Source: Faecalibacterium sp. An122
Lineage (GTDB): Bacteria; Bacillota; Clostridia; Oscillospirales; Ruminococcaceae
Reading direction: 5' to 3'
NCBI RefSeq assembly: GCF_002160895.1
Contig: NZ_NFLL01000020.1
Location: 1 to 47,999, forward strand
DNA: 47,999 bases
The notes beneath the pieces are model-generated. The model was not told where the DNA came from, did not search any database, and was given only the letters and a program-made list of their open reading frames with translations. Below, piece by piece: positions 40,865 to 47,999 of this stretch. Numbering within the stretch: the first letter of the stretch is position 1; the number at the start of each line of letters is the position of its first letter. The position numbers were made by a program, and so were the translations under genes.

Positions 40865-40914
40865 AGATAAAAGGAGATAGACTTCCCGGAAAGGGGAGCT
40901 ATCTCCTTTTTGCG
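40865..40914. terminator. Bidirectional terminator
   Basis: AAAAGGAGATAG (40868-40879) pairs with CTATCTCCTTTT, with a smaller CTTCCC/GGGGAG helix inside. It separates the exporter and the convergent SUFU-domain gene. Just upstream, 40777-40860 shows nothing of note. Confidence 0.85.
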
Positions 40915-40946
40915 TGTTTCTTCTGGGAGGTATAGAGGAACTTTCC

Positions 40947-43001
40947 CTAGTCCCACCAGAAATACCAGACCGTGGACTGCCGCAGCGTGTCCGCCAGAGC
41001 GCCGACAGTTGCATCTTGGGGCCCCTGATCAATCACATCGGGGCAGAAGCCGTACTGCTCCACCGCTGTCTCCATGGCTTTTTCCTCTGGAACGGGGGCA
41101 GGGAGGACAAACTCCAGCTCATCGTGGCTCATGACGGCGGGCACTGCTCCGTACCGCTCGAACCAGTATTTTGCCGTCGCCATCAGTTCCGGCGTATCGG
41201 GGCACTCGTTCCAGTTGCCAAAGGGCAGGTAAGCGAAGACTTCCCAGGGGTGTTCCACCGGGAGCTTTGCCAGGATCAGGGGATAGGTCATCTCACGAGC
41301 GCTGTCCCAGTAGCTGGAGAAGCGGTCGTTCTTACAGCCGCCCTCCATCTGGCTCAGGATTTCTTCCTCCCAGTCCATGGCGTCGTCCTCGGCTTCCTCC
41401 AGGCGCTGGCCGATCATTTCTTCCAGAACCACCTTGCCGTTCAGGATGGGGGCAGAGCGTGCCTTCTTTCGGTATTCGGCTACCTTGTCCGGGTCGAAGG
41501 CATAGTTATCCTCGCCATCGCTGTCCGGGTCAGAATTCATCACCAGGCACTCCCACAGGATTTCATCATCTGCCCGGATGAGCACCGGCACAAAGCCCTC
41601 GTGGGCGCTGTCCCGCAGAGCATAGCTGTAAGCTGCCGAGATGGGATCGTCGTCCTTCATGGAGGGGAAATAGGTACACTCGCAGTCCAGATACTCCATC
41701 AAAGCCCGGGCCAGATCGGAAGGTTCCAGCGTGTTTTCGTCGAAGCCCTGCCTCTTCCAGCCGGCAAAACGCCGGTCGATGATCTGTGTCATGGCCTGGT
41801 AATATTCTTCGTCAAAAGGAAGAAACAGGTAGGCTTCATCCTGGATTTCGTCCGAGTAATTGCGGTTTTGACCAATCACCCCAACGGCGTAGTAGTCGAT
41901 GTCACTGGGGTAGTGGGGAGGATCATCGGTATAGCCGTAGTAATACGCGGCGAAGGCCCGGCCTGTCCGGTTGAAAATAATGCTCAGGAGCTGACCGTTC
42001 AGCTTGTCCCGAAGGAAAACCCGCAGGTCTACACTGCCGGGATTGGTTTTGACCTGTTTTACAATGCTGCCGTAGTCCTCGAGAAAGGCTGCGCCCATCA
42101 GGTCGTGTTCCATGCACCAGCGCAGATAGATGGTCATGTGGCTGAAAGCGTTGCGTTCATCCACTGGCAGTTTTTTCTTTCGAAGGGTCGCAAGGTGCCA
42201 GATTCCGTTGTCCATTTCCAAAATGTCGTCCGCCGCATCCTCCGCACGGCGGAGGATGCCCCGCGTGATAGCGTCGGGGCGGTCAGGCCGCACCACAAAA
42301 CCGATGGCGGCCATCTTTTCCAGCAGAGCATCTGTACCGTGTTCCAGACTGTATTTCAACTCATCCCGATAGAGGGGTAAAACCTGATAAAAATGAACTG
42401 CCTCACCGCCGGGCAGGGGACAGACTGCGCCGCCCGGCGCCGCGCTGAATGGCTCGGTCAGCAGCGCTGCACAAAGCCAGGTGTTGGCTGCAAAAGGTTT
42501 CTGATGGTCGGCGACGTAGCCCCGGTACAGCCATACACCGCCGAGGGACAGGCGAGCCAGGTCCTTCAGCAGATGAACCGGCCAATACCACCGGTCGTCC
42601 TTGAAATTCTCAGGTGTTCGCTTCCAGCCTGCTGGCAGGGCGATGGCCAGCTCGGCCCGTTCCAATTTGTGCCCAGTCTGTTCCGGCGGCGCATTCATCC
42701 GGTGAGCTCCCAGCCCCATGGTGACCAGAATACAGTAGTCCCGCTCCTTGGTGGGCGGCACCAGGCAGATGTCCATATGAATGTCCGAGGAATCCGGTTC
42801 ATGGAATAGCGTTTCAAATTTGCCGAAGTACTGCCGGATGTGGTTTTCCACCGCCGCCGTTTCCTCTTTGGAGTAGATCGTCCCGGCCGGCTCCGTGTCG
42901 GTTTCCGGGGTGCACTCTGCTTCAGGCAGAGTGGTCAGGGCGTCGACAGTCTTCTGATGCTCGTGGTTCTCATGCCCAATTTGACACTGCTTCATATCCA
43001 T
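40947..43001 (-). CDS. SUFU-domain / DUF4253 fusion protein
   Basis: 684 residues. Residues about 45-230 match the suppressor-of-fused (SUFU) domain, with ETLFHEPDSSDIHMDICLV and YCILVTMGLGAHRMN. The middle is an acidic unknown region with EEAEDDAMDWEEE. The last 110 residues match DUF4253: YWFERYGAVPAV, QYGFCPDVIDQG and a final WYFWWD. In bacteria SUFU domains are linked to immunity proteins of polymorphic toxin systems, but no toxin is in this window. No signal or membrane span is seen, so it should be cytoplasmic. AGGAGG stands eight bases before the ATG at 43001; the longer frame lacks a ribosome site. Confidence 0.82.
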   Translation of the reverse strand: MDMKQCQIGHENHEHQKTVDALTTLPEAECTPETDTEPAGTIYSKEETAAVENHIRQYFGKFETLFHEPDSSDIHMDICLVPPTKERDYCILVTMGLGAHRMNAPPEQTGHKLERAELAIALPAGWKRTPENFKDDRWYWPVHLLKDLARLSLGGVWLYRGYVADHQKPFAANTWLCAALLTEPFSAAPGGAVCPLPGGEAVHFYQVLPLYRDELKYSLEHGTDALLEKMAAIGFVVRPDRPDAITRGILRRAEDAADDILEMDNGIWHLATLRKKKLPVDERNAFSHMTIYLRWCMEHDLMGAAFLEDYGSIVKQVKTNPGSVDLRVFLRDKLNGQLLSIIFNRTGRAFAAYYYGYTDDPPHYPSDIDYYAVGVIGQNRNYSDEIQDEAYLFLPFDEEYYQAMTQIIDRRFAGWKRQGFDENTLEPSDLARALMEYLDCECTYFPSMKDDDPISAAYSYALRDSAHEGFVPVLIRADDEILWECLVMNSDPDSDGEDNYAFDPDKVAEYRKKARSAPILNGKVVLEEMIGQRLEEAEDDAMDWEEEILSQMEGGCKNDRFSSYWDSAREMTYPLILAKLPVEHPWEVFAYLPFGNWNECPDTPELMATAKYWFERYGAVPAVMSHDELEFVLPAPVPEEKAMETAVEQYGFCPDVIDQGPQDATVGALADTLRQSTVWYFWWD

Positions 43002-43141
43002 AGTCGCTGCCTCCTCGTTTTCTTTCCAATATTGGCGCTTCCGGCGGGAGTGGGGCGTCGTCTTTGCCACCCGGGATGTCATAACAGACCATGCGGACTT
43101 TCTTGGGCGGTTTCAAGACTTCCGCGGCATAATCTCTTTTT

Positions 43142-43170
43142 ATAATATTCTATCATATTCTGGCGGTAAA
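43142..43170 (-). promoter_or_regulatory. Possible promoter of the SUFU-domain gene
   Basis: On the minus strand TTTACC (43165-43170), 17 bp, TATTAT (43142-43147). The stretch 43171-43280 between this and the divergent operon holds no gene. Confidence 0.5.
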
Positions 43171-43282
43171 GTCGCCTGTTTGTTGCATTTATTTTACGAA
43201 ACGACATTCAGGAGCGCAGTGAAAAATGCCCGGGACTCAGTACAGCCAGAAAATGGAGGTGATTCTTTAAAGCAATATGAAA

Positions 43283-43299
43283 TTATCGATTTTCGATAA
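43283..43299. promoter_or_regulatory. Palindromic operator candidate
   Basis: TTATCGA-TTT-TCGATAA, a perfect 7+7 dyad with a 3-bp centre, ends eight bases upstream of the -35 of the DUF2975 operon. It is the likely site of the XRE regulator encoded in that operon. Confidence 0.75.
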
Positions 43300-43306
43300 A
43301 AACATA

Positions 43307-43335
43307 TTGCAATTCAATGCGACATGTGATATGAT
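43307..43335 (+). promoter_or_regulatory. Promoter of the DUF2975/XRE/DUF4173 operon
   Basis: TTGCAA (43307-43312), 17 bp, TATGAT (43330-43335), about 33 bp before the first start codon. Confidence 0.75.
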
Positions 43336-43367
43336 GGAGCCACAAACAAAAACAGGAGGTTTTGGAT

Positions 43368-43823
43368 ATGAATTGGAGTAGCAAAAACAGCATTCGGCTG
43401 TCCCGGCTGTGCGTGGTGTTGTTTGGAGCGGCAGCTTTGGCTATTTTGATATCAGCCCCCTGGCTGGTAAAGACGTTTGTTGCGTTCAGCTGTGTTCCTC
43501 TGGAACACCAGGCCGAGAGTCTGCTGCAGGCCACGCTTTATGCTGGCGGAGTGCCTGCCCTTTACATTCTCTGGAAGCTCTGGCGGCTGCTGGAAAACAT
43601 CCAGGGCGGCAATGTTTTCGTCCCCCACAATGTTCAGCTGCTGCGGCGGATCAGCTGGGGCTGTGCTGTGGGAGCGGTTATCTGCCTGATCAGCGGATTT
43701 TATTATCTTCCCTTTTTTGTCATTGCAGTCTGCGCGGCCTTTATGGCGCTGATTGTGCGGGTTGTGAAAAACGTCTTCCAGCAGGCGCTTCTGCTGCAGG
43801 AAGACGCAGACTACACCATCTGA
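43368..43823 (+). CDS. DUF2975 membrane protein
   Basis: 151 residues with four spans and the typical middle loop LWRLLENIQGGNVFVPHNVQLLRRISW between spans 2 and 3. DUF2975 proteins are nearly always encoded beside a small YozG-type regulator, as here, and are thought to work as membrane partners or antagonists of it. The ATG at 43368 follows AGGAGG; a TTG six bases upstream is less likely. The next gene starts 14 bp downstream. Confidence 0.88.
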   Translation: MNWSSKNSIRLSRLCVVLFGAAALAILISAPWLVKTFVAFSCVPLEHQAESLLQATLYAGGVPALYILWKLWRLLENIQGGNVFVPHNVQLLRRISWGCAVGAVICLISGFYYLPFFVIAVCAAFMALIVRVVKNVFQQALLLQEDADYTI

Positions 43824-43837
43824 AAGGGGGAGAGAGA

Positions 43838-44047
43838 ATGCCCATTGTTGTGAATCTGGACGTTATGATGGCCAAGCGAAAAATCTCCGCCGGGGAGCTT
43901 GCCGCGCGGATCGGCATTACTCCTGCCAACCTTTCCATTCTCAAAAACAATAAGGCCCGGGCTGTGCGGTTTTCTACGCTGGAGGCACTTTGTCGGGAGC
44001 TGCAGTGCCAGCCTGCCGACCTGTTGGAATATCTGCCCGACGAATGA
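43838..44047 (+). CDS. Small XRE/YozG-type regulator
   Basis: 69 residues forming a single Cro/CI HTH: MMAKRKISAGELAARIGI (about 10-27), then TPANLSILKNNKARAVRFSTL and the end CQPADLLEYLPDE. This is the YozG-like class. It probably binds the TTATCGA-TTT-TCGATAA dyad ahead of the operon. AGGGGGAGAGAG stands before the ATG. Confidence 0.92.
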   Translation: MPIVVNLDVMMAKRKISAGELAARIGITPANLSILKNNKARAVRFSTLEALCRELQCQPADLLEYLPDE

Positions 44048-44079
44048 CATTTCCTGCAACGAAAAAGGAGGTTGCACTG

Positions 44080-45564
44080 ATGGATATCCGTAGAGACGAC
44101 GCCGTTTGTGTTCCGGGATCTTCCGGGGCGATTTTTCCTGCCGGTCCCGGCTGTGCGGTCCCAAAACGCGCTGCAAAAACAGCGTTTCAACTTGAAAAAG
44201 GGGAGCGCGCCGCCGCCCTGCTTTGCCTTGGGATGGGGATCCTCTATGCGCGGTGGATGCTGGAACCGCCCGCGGTTCTGTACCAACAGGGACGGTGGGT
44301 GCTGGCGGCGGTACTGGGCTGCTTCTTTGTATGCATAGAGGCATCAGCCCGGCTCTGCCGTATAGAATGCCCAAGGGAAAGCTGGTTTTGGGCGGCGATC
44401 TTTCTGAGCCAGTCCATTGGCTGTGGCCTGTTTGGAAACCAGGAACTTGCGTTTTTCCCGTTCCTGCTCTCCCACCTGGCGGCTGCCCAGTGGGCATTGG
44501 TGCGCTGCGGGGGAGCGGTGGCCCTGCCTGTGGGAGCGCTGCTGCCGCTGGATCTGCTGCGGGGCTGGTTTGGCATTCCTTTTTCCAATTTCCACCGGCT
44601 GTTCCAGGCGCTTTTTTACGGCGTGGGGAAAACCCTGCCCAAACCCAAAAGCAGGGGGATCTGGTGGGGTCTGCTGGGAGCCGTCTGTGCCCTGCCGGTG
44701 CTGGGATGGGCTTTTACCACGCTGGTAACGGCTGACGCCGCTTTCCAGCAGATGACCGGCAGCCTGGAGAGCTGGCTGGCGCAGTTCAGCCTGCCAGAAA
44801 TTCTGGCGGATTTCCTTTCGCCGGGCTGGCTTTTTCTCGAACTCTTTTTTGCCTGCTGGTTTTATGGTCTGTTTTATGGTGCCAAGCACCTGAAGGAAAA
44901 GCAAAATCGGATCACAGAACGCATGGTCTATGATTCGTTCGACAAACTGCGGCTGGTTCCCCGGCAGACGCCGATGGTGGCCCTGGCCATGCTCTGCGGG
45001 CTGTATCTGATCTTCTTTTTGTCGCAGATCAACTATCTTACGGCGGGGTTTGCCGGCGTTCTGCCCCAGGCATACACGGCGGCGGAATACGCCCGCCGGG
45101 GATTCTTTGAAATGCTGCAGATCGCCCTGGTTAACTTGTCGGTTCTGGCAGCAGCGGCCAAACTTTGCCGCACGCCCCTGCGCCAAAGCCGGGGACTGCG
45201 GGGCCTGGGGATTGTCCTCTGCACAGCAAATCTTTTGTTTGCGGCCATTGCTTTTTCCAAACTGTGGCTGTATATCTCCCGGTTTGGCCTCACCAGTCTG
45301 CGTGTGCTGGCTGGGTACGCCATCACGGTGGTGGCGATTTGGTCGGCCTTGTCCATTGCCAGCCTGCTGCGGCCCTTTGGGGCGGTGGTGTGGGGCATCC
45401 GCCTGGCGGCGGTGATCTTCTGTCTGCTCAGTATGTGCAACATCGATCATCTGGTTGCGCTGACCCAGCGGCAGGCGGAGCAGGAATATCCCTGGCCGGA
45501 AACCTCTGTGGTTTACGATTTCGATGGCTCAGAAACCGCGGCCCTGGAAGATTTTGCCATATAA
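44080..45564 (+). CDS. DUF4173 (DUF4153-like) polytopic membrane protein
   Basis: 494 residues. A soluble N-terminal stretch of about 45 residues is followed by about ten to twelve spans. YTAAEYARRGFFEMLQIALVNL is the family signature. The role is unknown; such proteins often sit beside DUF2975/YozG pairs. AGGAGG stands eight bases before the ATG at 44080. It is the last gene of the operon; the terminator is at 45644-45684. Confidence 0.85.
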   Translation: MDIRRDDAVCVPGSSGAIFPAGPGCAVPKRAAKTAFQLEKGERAAALLCLGMGILYARWMLEPPAVLYQQGRWVLAAVLGCFFVCIEASARLCRIECPRESWFWAAIFLSQSIGCGLFGNQELAFFPFLLSHLAAAQWALVRCGGAVALPVGALLPLDLLRGWFGIPFSNFHRLFQALFYGVGKTLPKPKSRGIWWGLLGAVCALPVLGWAFTTLVTADAAFQQMTGSLESWLAQFSLPEILADFLSPGWLFLELFFACWFYGLFYGAKHLKEKQNRITERMVYDSFDKLRLVPRQTPMVALAMLCGLYLIFFLSQINYLTAGFAGVLPQAYTAAEYARRGFFEMLQIALVNLSVLAAAAKLCRTPLRQSRGLRGLGIVLCTANLLFAAIAFSKLWLYISRFGLTSLRVLAGYAITVVAIWSALSIASLLRPFGAVVWGIRLAAVIFCLLSMCNIDHLVALTQRQAEQEYPWPETSVVYDFDGSETAALEDFAI

Positions 45565-45643
45565 TATTCTAAAAGTTGGGGCAGAAAATGCAGGATAGAT
45601 TCTGCCCGGGATCATCCATAGATTCAAACGCTGTAGGATTACC

Positions 45644-45684
45644 AAAAACAGGCCGCTCCTCACTCTGGGGAGCGGTCTGTTTCA
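45644..45684 (+). terminator. Terminator of the DUF4173 operon
   Basis: AACAGGCCGCTCC pairs with GGAGCGGTCTGTT with two G-T pairs, followed by TCATTGG; A-runs stand on the left. Confidence 0.8.
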
Positions 45685-45695
45685 TTGGGACGCAT

Positions 45696-45722
45696 AACAA
45701 AAAGGGCGGCCCAGCCGCCCAT
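45696..45722 (-). terminator. Minus-strand terminator-like hairpin
   Basis: On the minus strand GGGCGGC-TGG-GCCGCCC is followed by TTTTTGTTATG. No minus-strand gene ends here, so it may guard against antisense transcription or be left from a lost gene. Confidence 0.55.
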
Positions 45723-45763
45723 ACATAAAACGGGAACGAGTTATGGATTTGTCAGGTGCCTTT

Positions 45764-45772
45764 TGATATAAT
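45764..45772 (+). promoter_or_regulatory. Extended -10 promoter of the leucine-rich gene
   Basis: TTGA-TATAAT gives an extended -10 (TGA before TATAAT at 45767-45772). No good -35 is seen. The leader holds a nine-base-pair hairpin (AAGCGTCTC with GAGGCGCTT). Confidence 0.55.
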
Positions 45773-45864
45773 CAGATCATACAGAAAAGCGTCTCCTTGA
45801 GGCACAAAACAGAGGCGCTTCCAGGCTTTGTACAAAGAACCATCTTGCTTGAAGAAGGTGCTCG

Positions 45865-46875
45865 ATGATGCAAGAAAAAATAAAGATCGACCCATATCTT
45901 CTGACCGCCATCGTGCGTTATCTCGGCAGGCTGCCCACATCGGTGCAGGATCTGTATCCCATGAAGCGCCTTCTCTGCGGCGAGAGCCGTTCCCCGCTTG
46001 GAGGATATCTTGAATCGCAGGGGGTACCGGATTTCCTGACGCTGGAACGGGGCGCATGGGAGCCTGTGCGTCAATGCCCGAAGCTGAAACAGGTATATCT
46101 GGATGACGCTCCCTTTGGGGATGAATGTTTTTCGGTGTTCGCGCAGCTTTCCCAGTTGACGACTCTGGCCCTGCTGCGGGGCGGACAGATCAGAGGGCAT
46201 GGCTTGTCTTTGCTGAAAGACCTCCCGGTCAAAACATTGTTTTTGCAGCGAACGGCGCTGGACGACGAAGGACTCTCGCAGGCTGCCCAGATTTCAAAAC
46301 TCACAGATATCTACATTGCCGTCTGCCCGCAGGTTACATTTCAAGGGCTGATGGATATTTCCTGGCGGGATAAGCTGGTTGTTCATGATATGGACAACTT
46401 TGATGAAAAGGGGCGGGCAGGACTGTTCACCCAGGAGCAAAAGAAAACCTTTGAGGATGCCCGAACTTATAAAAATATGAAAAACAGGCTGTCTCTGGAC
46501 AGCCCTGAGCTGGTGGGCCCCATCGCAGCACTGCAGGACTTTTTCAAGGAAATGACTCATTGGGAAAACCTTGCTGCTGTAAAAGGTCTTGATAACCCAA
46601 ACGTCCGGGCCGAGATCGACCAGTTGTTCTCCCGGCGGGTAAGCTGGAAGCCGCGCCCGAGCTGGCGTCCGGTTCCGCTTTCCTTCCAGGCCGGCGGAAC
46701 CTATCAAGGCTGCTGCCTGACGGTGGGAGAGAAGGCTGCAAAGAACAAATTCTGGCTTTATGCAGAGGAGGATGTTTTCTACTACCGTTTTCTTATGCGG
46801 TTGGTAGAGGGTCGGTGGATGATCGACAACGCCCAGTCCTGTTATAATGGCAAGTGGCAGTTTTGCGGGCTTTGA
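45865..46875 (+). CDS. Leucine-rich-repeat-like protein of unknown function
   Basis: 336 residues. Residues about 70-170 have degenerate leucine-rich repeats: CPKLKQVYLDDAPFGDECF, LSQLTTLALLRGGQI, LPVKTLFLQRTALDDEGL and ISKLTDIYIAVC. A helical middle follows. The last 90 residues (WLYAEEDVFYYRFLMRLVEGRW and on) look like a separate small beta domain. There is no signal peptide, so it should be cytoplasmic. GAAGAAGGTG precedes ATGATG. The lower G+C and the broken genes behind it mark this as an accessory region. Confidence 0.7.
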   Translation: MMQEKIKIDPYLLTAIVRYLGRLPTSVQDLYPMKRLLCGESRSPLGGYLESQGVPDFLTLERGAWEPVRQCPKLKQVYLDDAPFGDECFSVFAQLSQLTTLALLRGGQIRGHGLSLLKDLPVKTLFLQRTALDDEGLSQAAQISKLTDIYIAVCPQVTFQGLMDISWRDKLVVHDMDNFDEKGRAGLFTQEQKKTFEDARTYKNMKNRLSLDSPELVGPIAALQDFFKEMTHWENLAAVKGLDNPNVRAEIDQLFSRRVSWKPRPSWRPVPLSFQAGGTYQGCCLTVGEKAAKNKFWLYAEEDVFYYRFLMRLVEGRWMIDNAQSCYNGKWQFCGL

Positions 46876-46909
46876 TTTGCATTTTCCAAGAAAAGCGGAT
46901 AGCGGTTGA

Positions 46910-47101
46910 TTTAATAGCCTGGATTTGTGGGCTGCACACCTTGATGATGCGGACGGCTATCTCTGGGTGTATTATTCCAGCAAAGCCCTGGATGAACAGG
47001 GCGGAATGATTTCCGAAAGCAAAAACATCCCGTCTCTTTGGCGTGTGGAAAAAGACGAAACAGGCCAGTGGCGGGTGGTAAGCGTTAAAGAGCATCCGTG
47101 A
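46910..47101 (+). pseudogene. C-terminal gene fragment
   Basis: A frame of about 63 codons without start or ribosome site encodes SLDLWAAHLDDADGYLWVYY and ends GQWRVVSVKEHP before a stop. The beta-rich, Trp-containing end looks like the tail of a small secreted or NTF2-like domain. The preceding in-frame stop at 46907-46909 shows it is cut off. Its W-x-V-x-G-x-W pattern recalls, loosely, the end of the preceding gene. Confidence 0.55.
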
Positions 47102-47138
47102 CCCTAAAAAGTGTAAGTCAAAAGGGAGTGGCAATGGA

Positions 47139-47288
47139 ATGAAACGAATCGTGGATGAGGAAATCCGATTGGTGCCCTATTATCCCAATGAAGAAGTGGC
47201 GTTGAAGTGGTATCAGGATCCTCAGCTGTGCAAGCAGGTGGATGATATCGATTGTGTGTACACACTGGATATGATTGTTTCTTATTAG
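47139..47288 (+). pseudogene. Truncated GNAT acetyltransferase (N-terminal part)
   Basis: ATG at 47139 behind AAGGGAG opens 49 codons. The start MKRIVDEEIRLVPYYPNEE and the ALKWYQDPQLCKQVDDID segment resemble the N-terminal arm of RimJ/RimL-like GNAT enzymes. The frame then ends abruptly (MIVSY, stop) before any acetyl-CoA motif, so the gene is broken. Confidence 0.6.
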
Positions 47289-47370
47289 GAACACTGTAAA
47301 TACAAGGCTTTTCGGGGCCTGCAATCCGAAAAAAAATATTTGATCTATCACATTACGCAGAAAGCCGTCC

Positions 47371-47399
47371 AGGTGCTATCTTGGGCGGCTTTTTTGCGT
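47371..47399 (+). terminator. Intrinsic terminator
   Basis: AAAGCCGTCCA pairs with TGGGCGGCTTT (one G-T pair), followed by TTTGCG. It probably belonged to the lost acetyltransferase gene. Confidence 0.75.
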
Positions 47400-47483
47400 G
47401 GATAGACCGGAAGGAGGCAGAAAAATAATTACAGAAATTTAATCCTCAAAATTGTGCAACTTTCACGAAAAGGAGGTTAGTGA

Positions 47484-47884
47484 ATGGCAGATGAAAAACT
47501 GAACACGGGCCCCGAGGCGCAGAAAACCGAGGAGGCCCCCGCGCCCGCTGTGGCTGATCCGGCCCACGGGGAGGCCGCCGTTCCCGAACACCCGCCGGAA
47601 CAGGCCGGGCCTGCCGAGCCCGGCGATGTGGTAATCTCTGCGGAGCAGATTGACGCGCTCATGGCAGAAAAGCGGCAGGCGGCCCGAGCCGAGGTGGAAA
47701 AGGCAGAGGCATCCCGTGAACCGGAAGCTGGGGCTCCTGCGCCGGATCGTCCTGCCGCTGAAAGCGAGAAAACCGAAAAACCGCGCCGGGGCCGTCCCCC
47801 TAAGTCTGATAAGACGGAACGCACCGGGCCGGAGGCTGAAAAGGAGCCTAAAAAATCCGGGCCCCGCAAGGGCCGCCCCTCTAG
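47484..47884 (+). pseudogene. AT-hook, Pro/Ala/Glu-rich protein gene interrupted by an IS
   Basis: AAAAGGAGG precedes an ATG at 47484. The product is acidic and Ala/Pro/Glu-rich, with a short helix DVVISAEQIDALMAEKRQ, then two basic AT-hook-like cores, RRGRPPKS and PRKGRPSR, that could grip the minor groove. At the CTAG at 47881-47884 the frame enters an insertion-sequence end and stops 13 codons later, so the natural C-terminus is missing. Proteins of this composition occur in Firmicute conjugative elements, but the family is not recognised. Confidence 0.6.
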
Positions 47885-47999
47885 GGTGTATCTGAAAACT
47901 CAAAAACGCCCAAAAAAGTGTTAAAAAGACAAGAAAAAGACATAAAAGGATTCTATCATAGGCAGTGCAAGGAAGTGATAGCATGACGATTCATCGTTA
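47885..47999 (+). mobile_element. Left end of an insertion sequence (IS5-group-like), runs out of the window
   Basis: Behind CTAG the sequence GGTGTATCTGAAAACTC begins, sharing the first 14 bases with the right end of the 160-bp element at 23671-23830. An A-rich untranslated part follows, then GGAAGTGATAGC and an ATG at 47983. CTAG targets and this layout suggest an IS5-type element; only one end is visible. Confidence 0.75.
47983..47999 (+). CDS. Probable transposase, first five codons
   Basis: ATG at 47983 behind AAGGAAGTGAT gives MTIHR before the window ends. IS5-type transposases often begin with a short basic stretch like this. Identity is inferred from position inside the IS end. Confidence 0.45.

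Noticed and set aside
43277-43381. A 34-codon frame across the promoter of the DUF2975 operon
   Set aside because: It spans the operator, both promoter hexamers and the ribosome site of the real gene, and its own ribosome site is too far away.
47289-47370. A protein-like frame reading KYKAFRGLQSEKKYL behind the truncated GNAT gene
   Set aside because: Too short, no start or ribosome site; perhaps another decayed piece, but not supported enough to list.
1-47999. CRISPR arrays, tRNA genes and complete prophage modules
   Set aside because: No regularly spaced repeats, no tRNA cloverleaf with a T-loop GGTTCGAATC-type core, and no phage structural genes were found by reading the window.

Overview
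The window looks like chromosomal DNA of a GC-rich gut Firmicute of the Oscillospiraceae/Ruminococcaceae type (Faecalibacterium, Gemmiger or Subdoligranulum relatives). This is inferred from the high G+C of the coding regions, AGGAGG ribosome binding sites, TTGACA/TATAAT promoters, the yjdF and TPP riboswitches and the protein families present. No species is proven.

Layout. 1-75 is the 3' end of a 5S rRNA with its terminator. 356-5730 holds a C45-type Ntn hydrolase, a GNAT acetyltransferase, a YtcJ-like amidohydrolase, a 27-residue membrane protein, and a TetR regulator with two unknown membrane proteins that carries two copies of a TGAAC-N3-GTTCA operator. 5876-10640 is a TPP-riboswitch-controlled thiamine operon (thiW-thiM-thiE-thiD-thiC): pyrimidine made de novo, thiazole salvaged. 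10646-16562 has a second Ntn amide hydrolase, a small HTH protein and a MerR regulator. The MerR gene diverges from an aminotransferase / iron-dehydrogenase / YjiH-transporter operon across a textbook MerR promoter with a 19-bp spacer. 16631-19133 contains a yjdF riboswitch plus yjdF, a macro-domain protein and an XRE-repeat regulator.

19424-29617 is one carbohydrate regulon: beta-phosphoglucomutase, GH13 alpha-glucosidase, two ABC permeases, a solute-binding lipoprotein, a GH65 phosphorylase, an RDD membrane protein with a small partner, and a LacI regulator. Operators of the form CGAAAACGTTTTCG sit in front of three units. The likely flow is import of a short alpha-glucoside, cleavage by GH13 or phosphorolysis by GH65, and conversion of beta-glucose-1-phosphate to glucose-6-phosphate by PgmB. 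A 160-bp MITE-like element with CTAG target duplications lies between the binding protein and the permeases.

30105-34927 is a translationally coupled Hsp70 (HscC-like) and a 1031-residue J-domain-like protein whose HPD motif reads SPE. 35170-38777 has a lipoprotein, a TraX-family membrane protein and a two-component system. 39450-40776 is an MFS exporter behind a leader peptide and an attenuator hairpin. 40947-43001 is a SUFU/DUF4253 fusion, and 43368-45564 is a DUF2975 / XRE / DUF4173 operon with an upstream palindrome. From 45865 to the end the sequence turns into a decayed border: a leucine-rich orphan gene, two truncated gene pieces, an AT-hook protein gene cut by an insertion sequence at a CTAG site, and the first codons of that element's probable transposase. 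The IS end matches the MITE ends at 23671 and 23830, so the small element may be its non-autonomous derivative.
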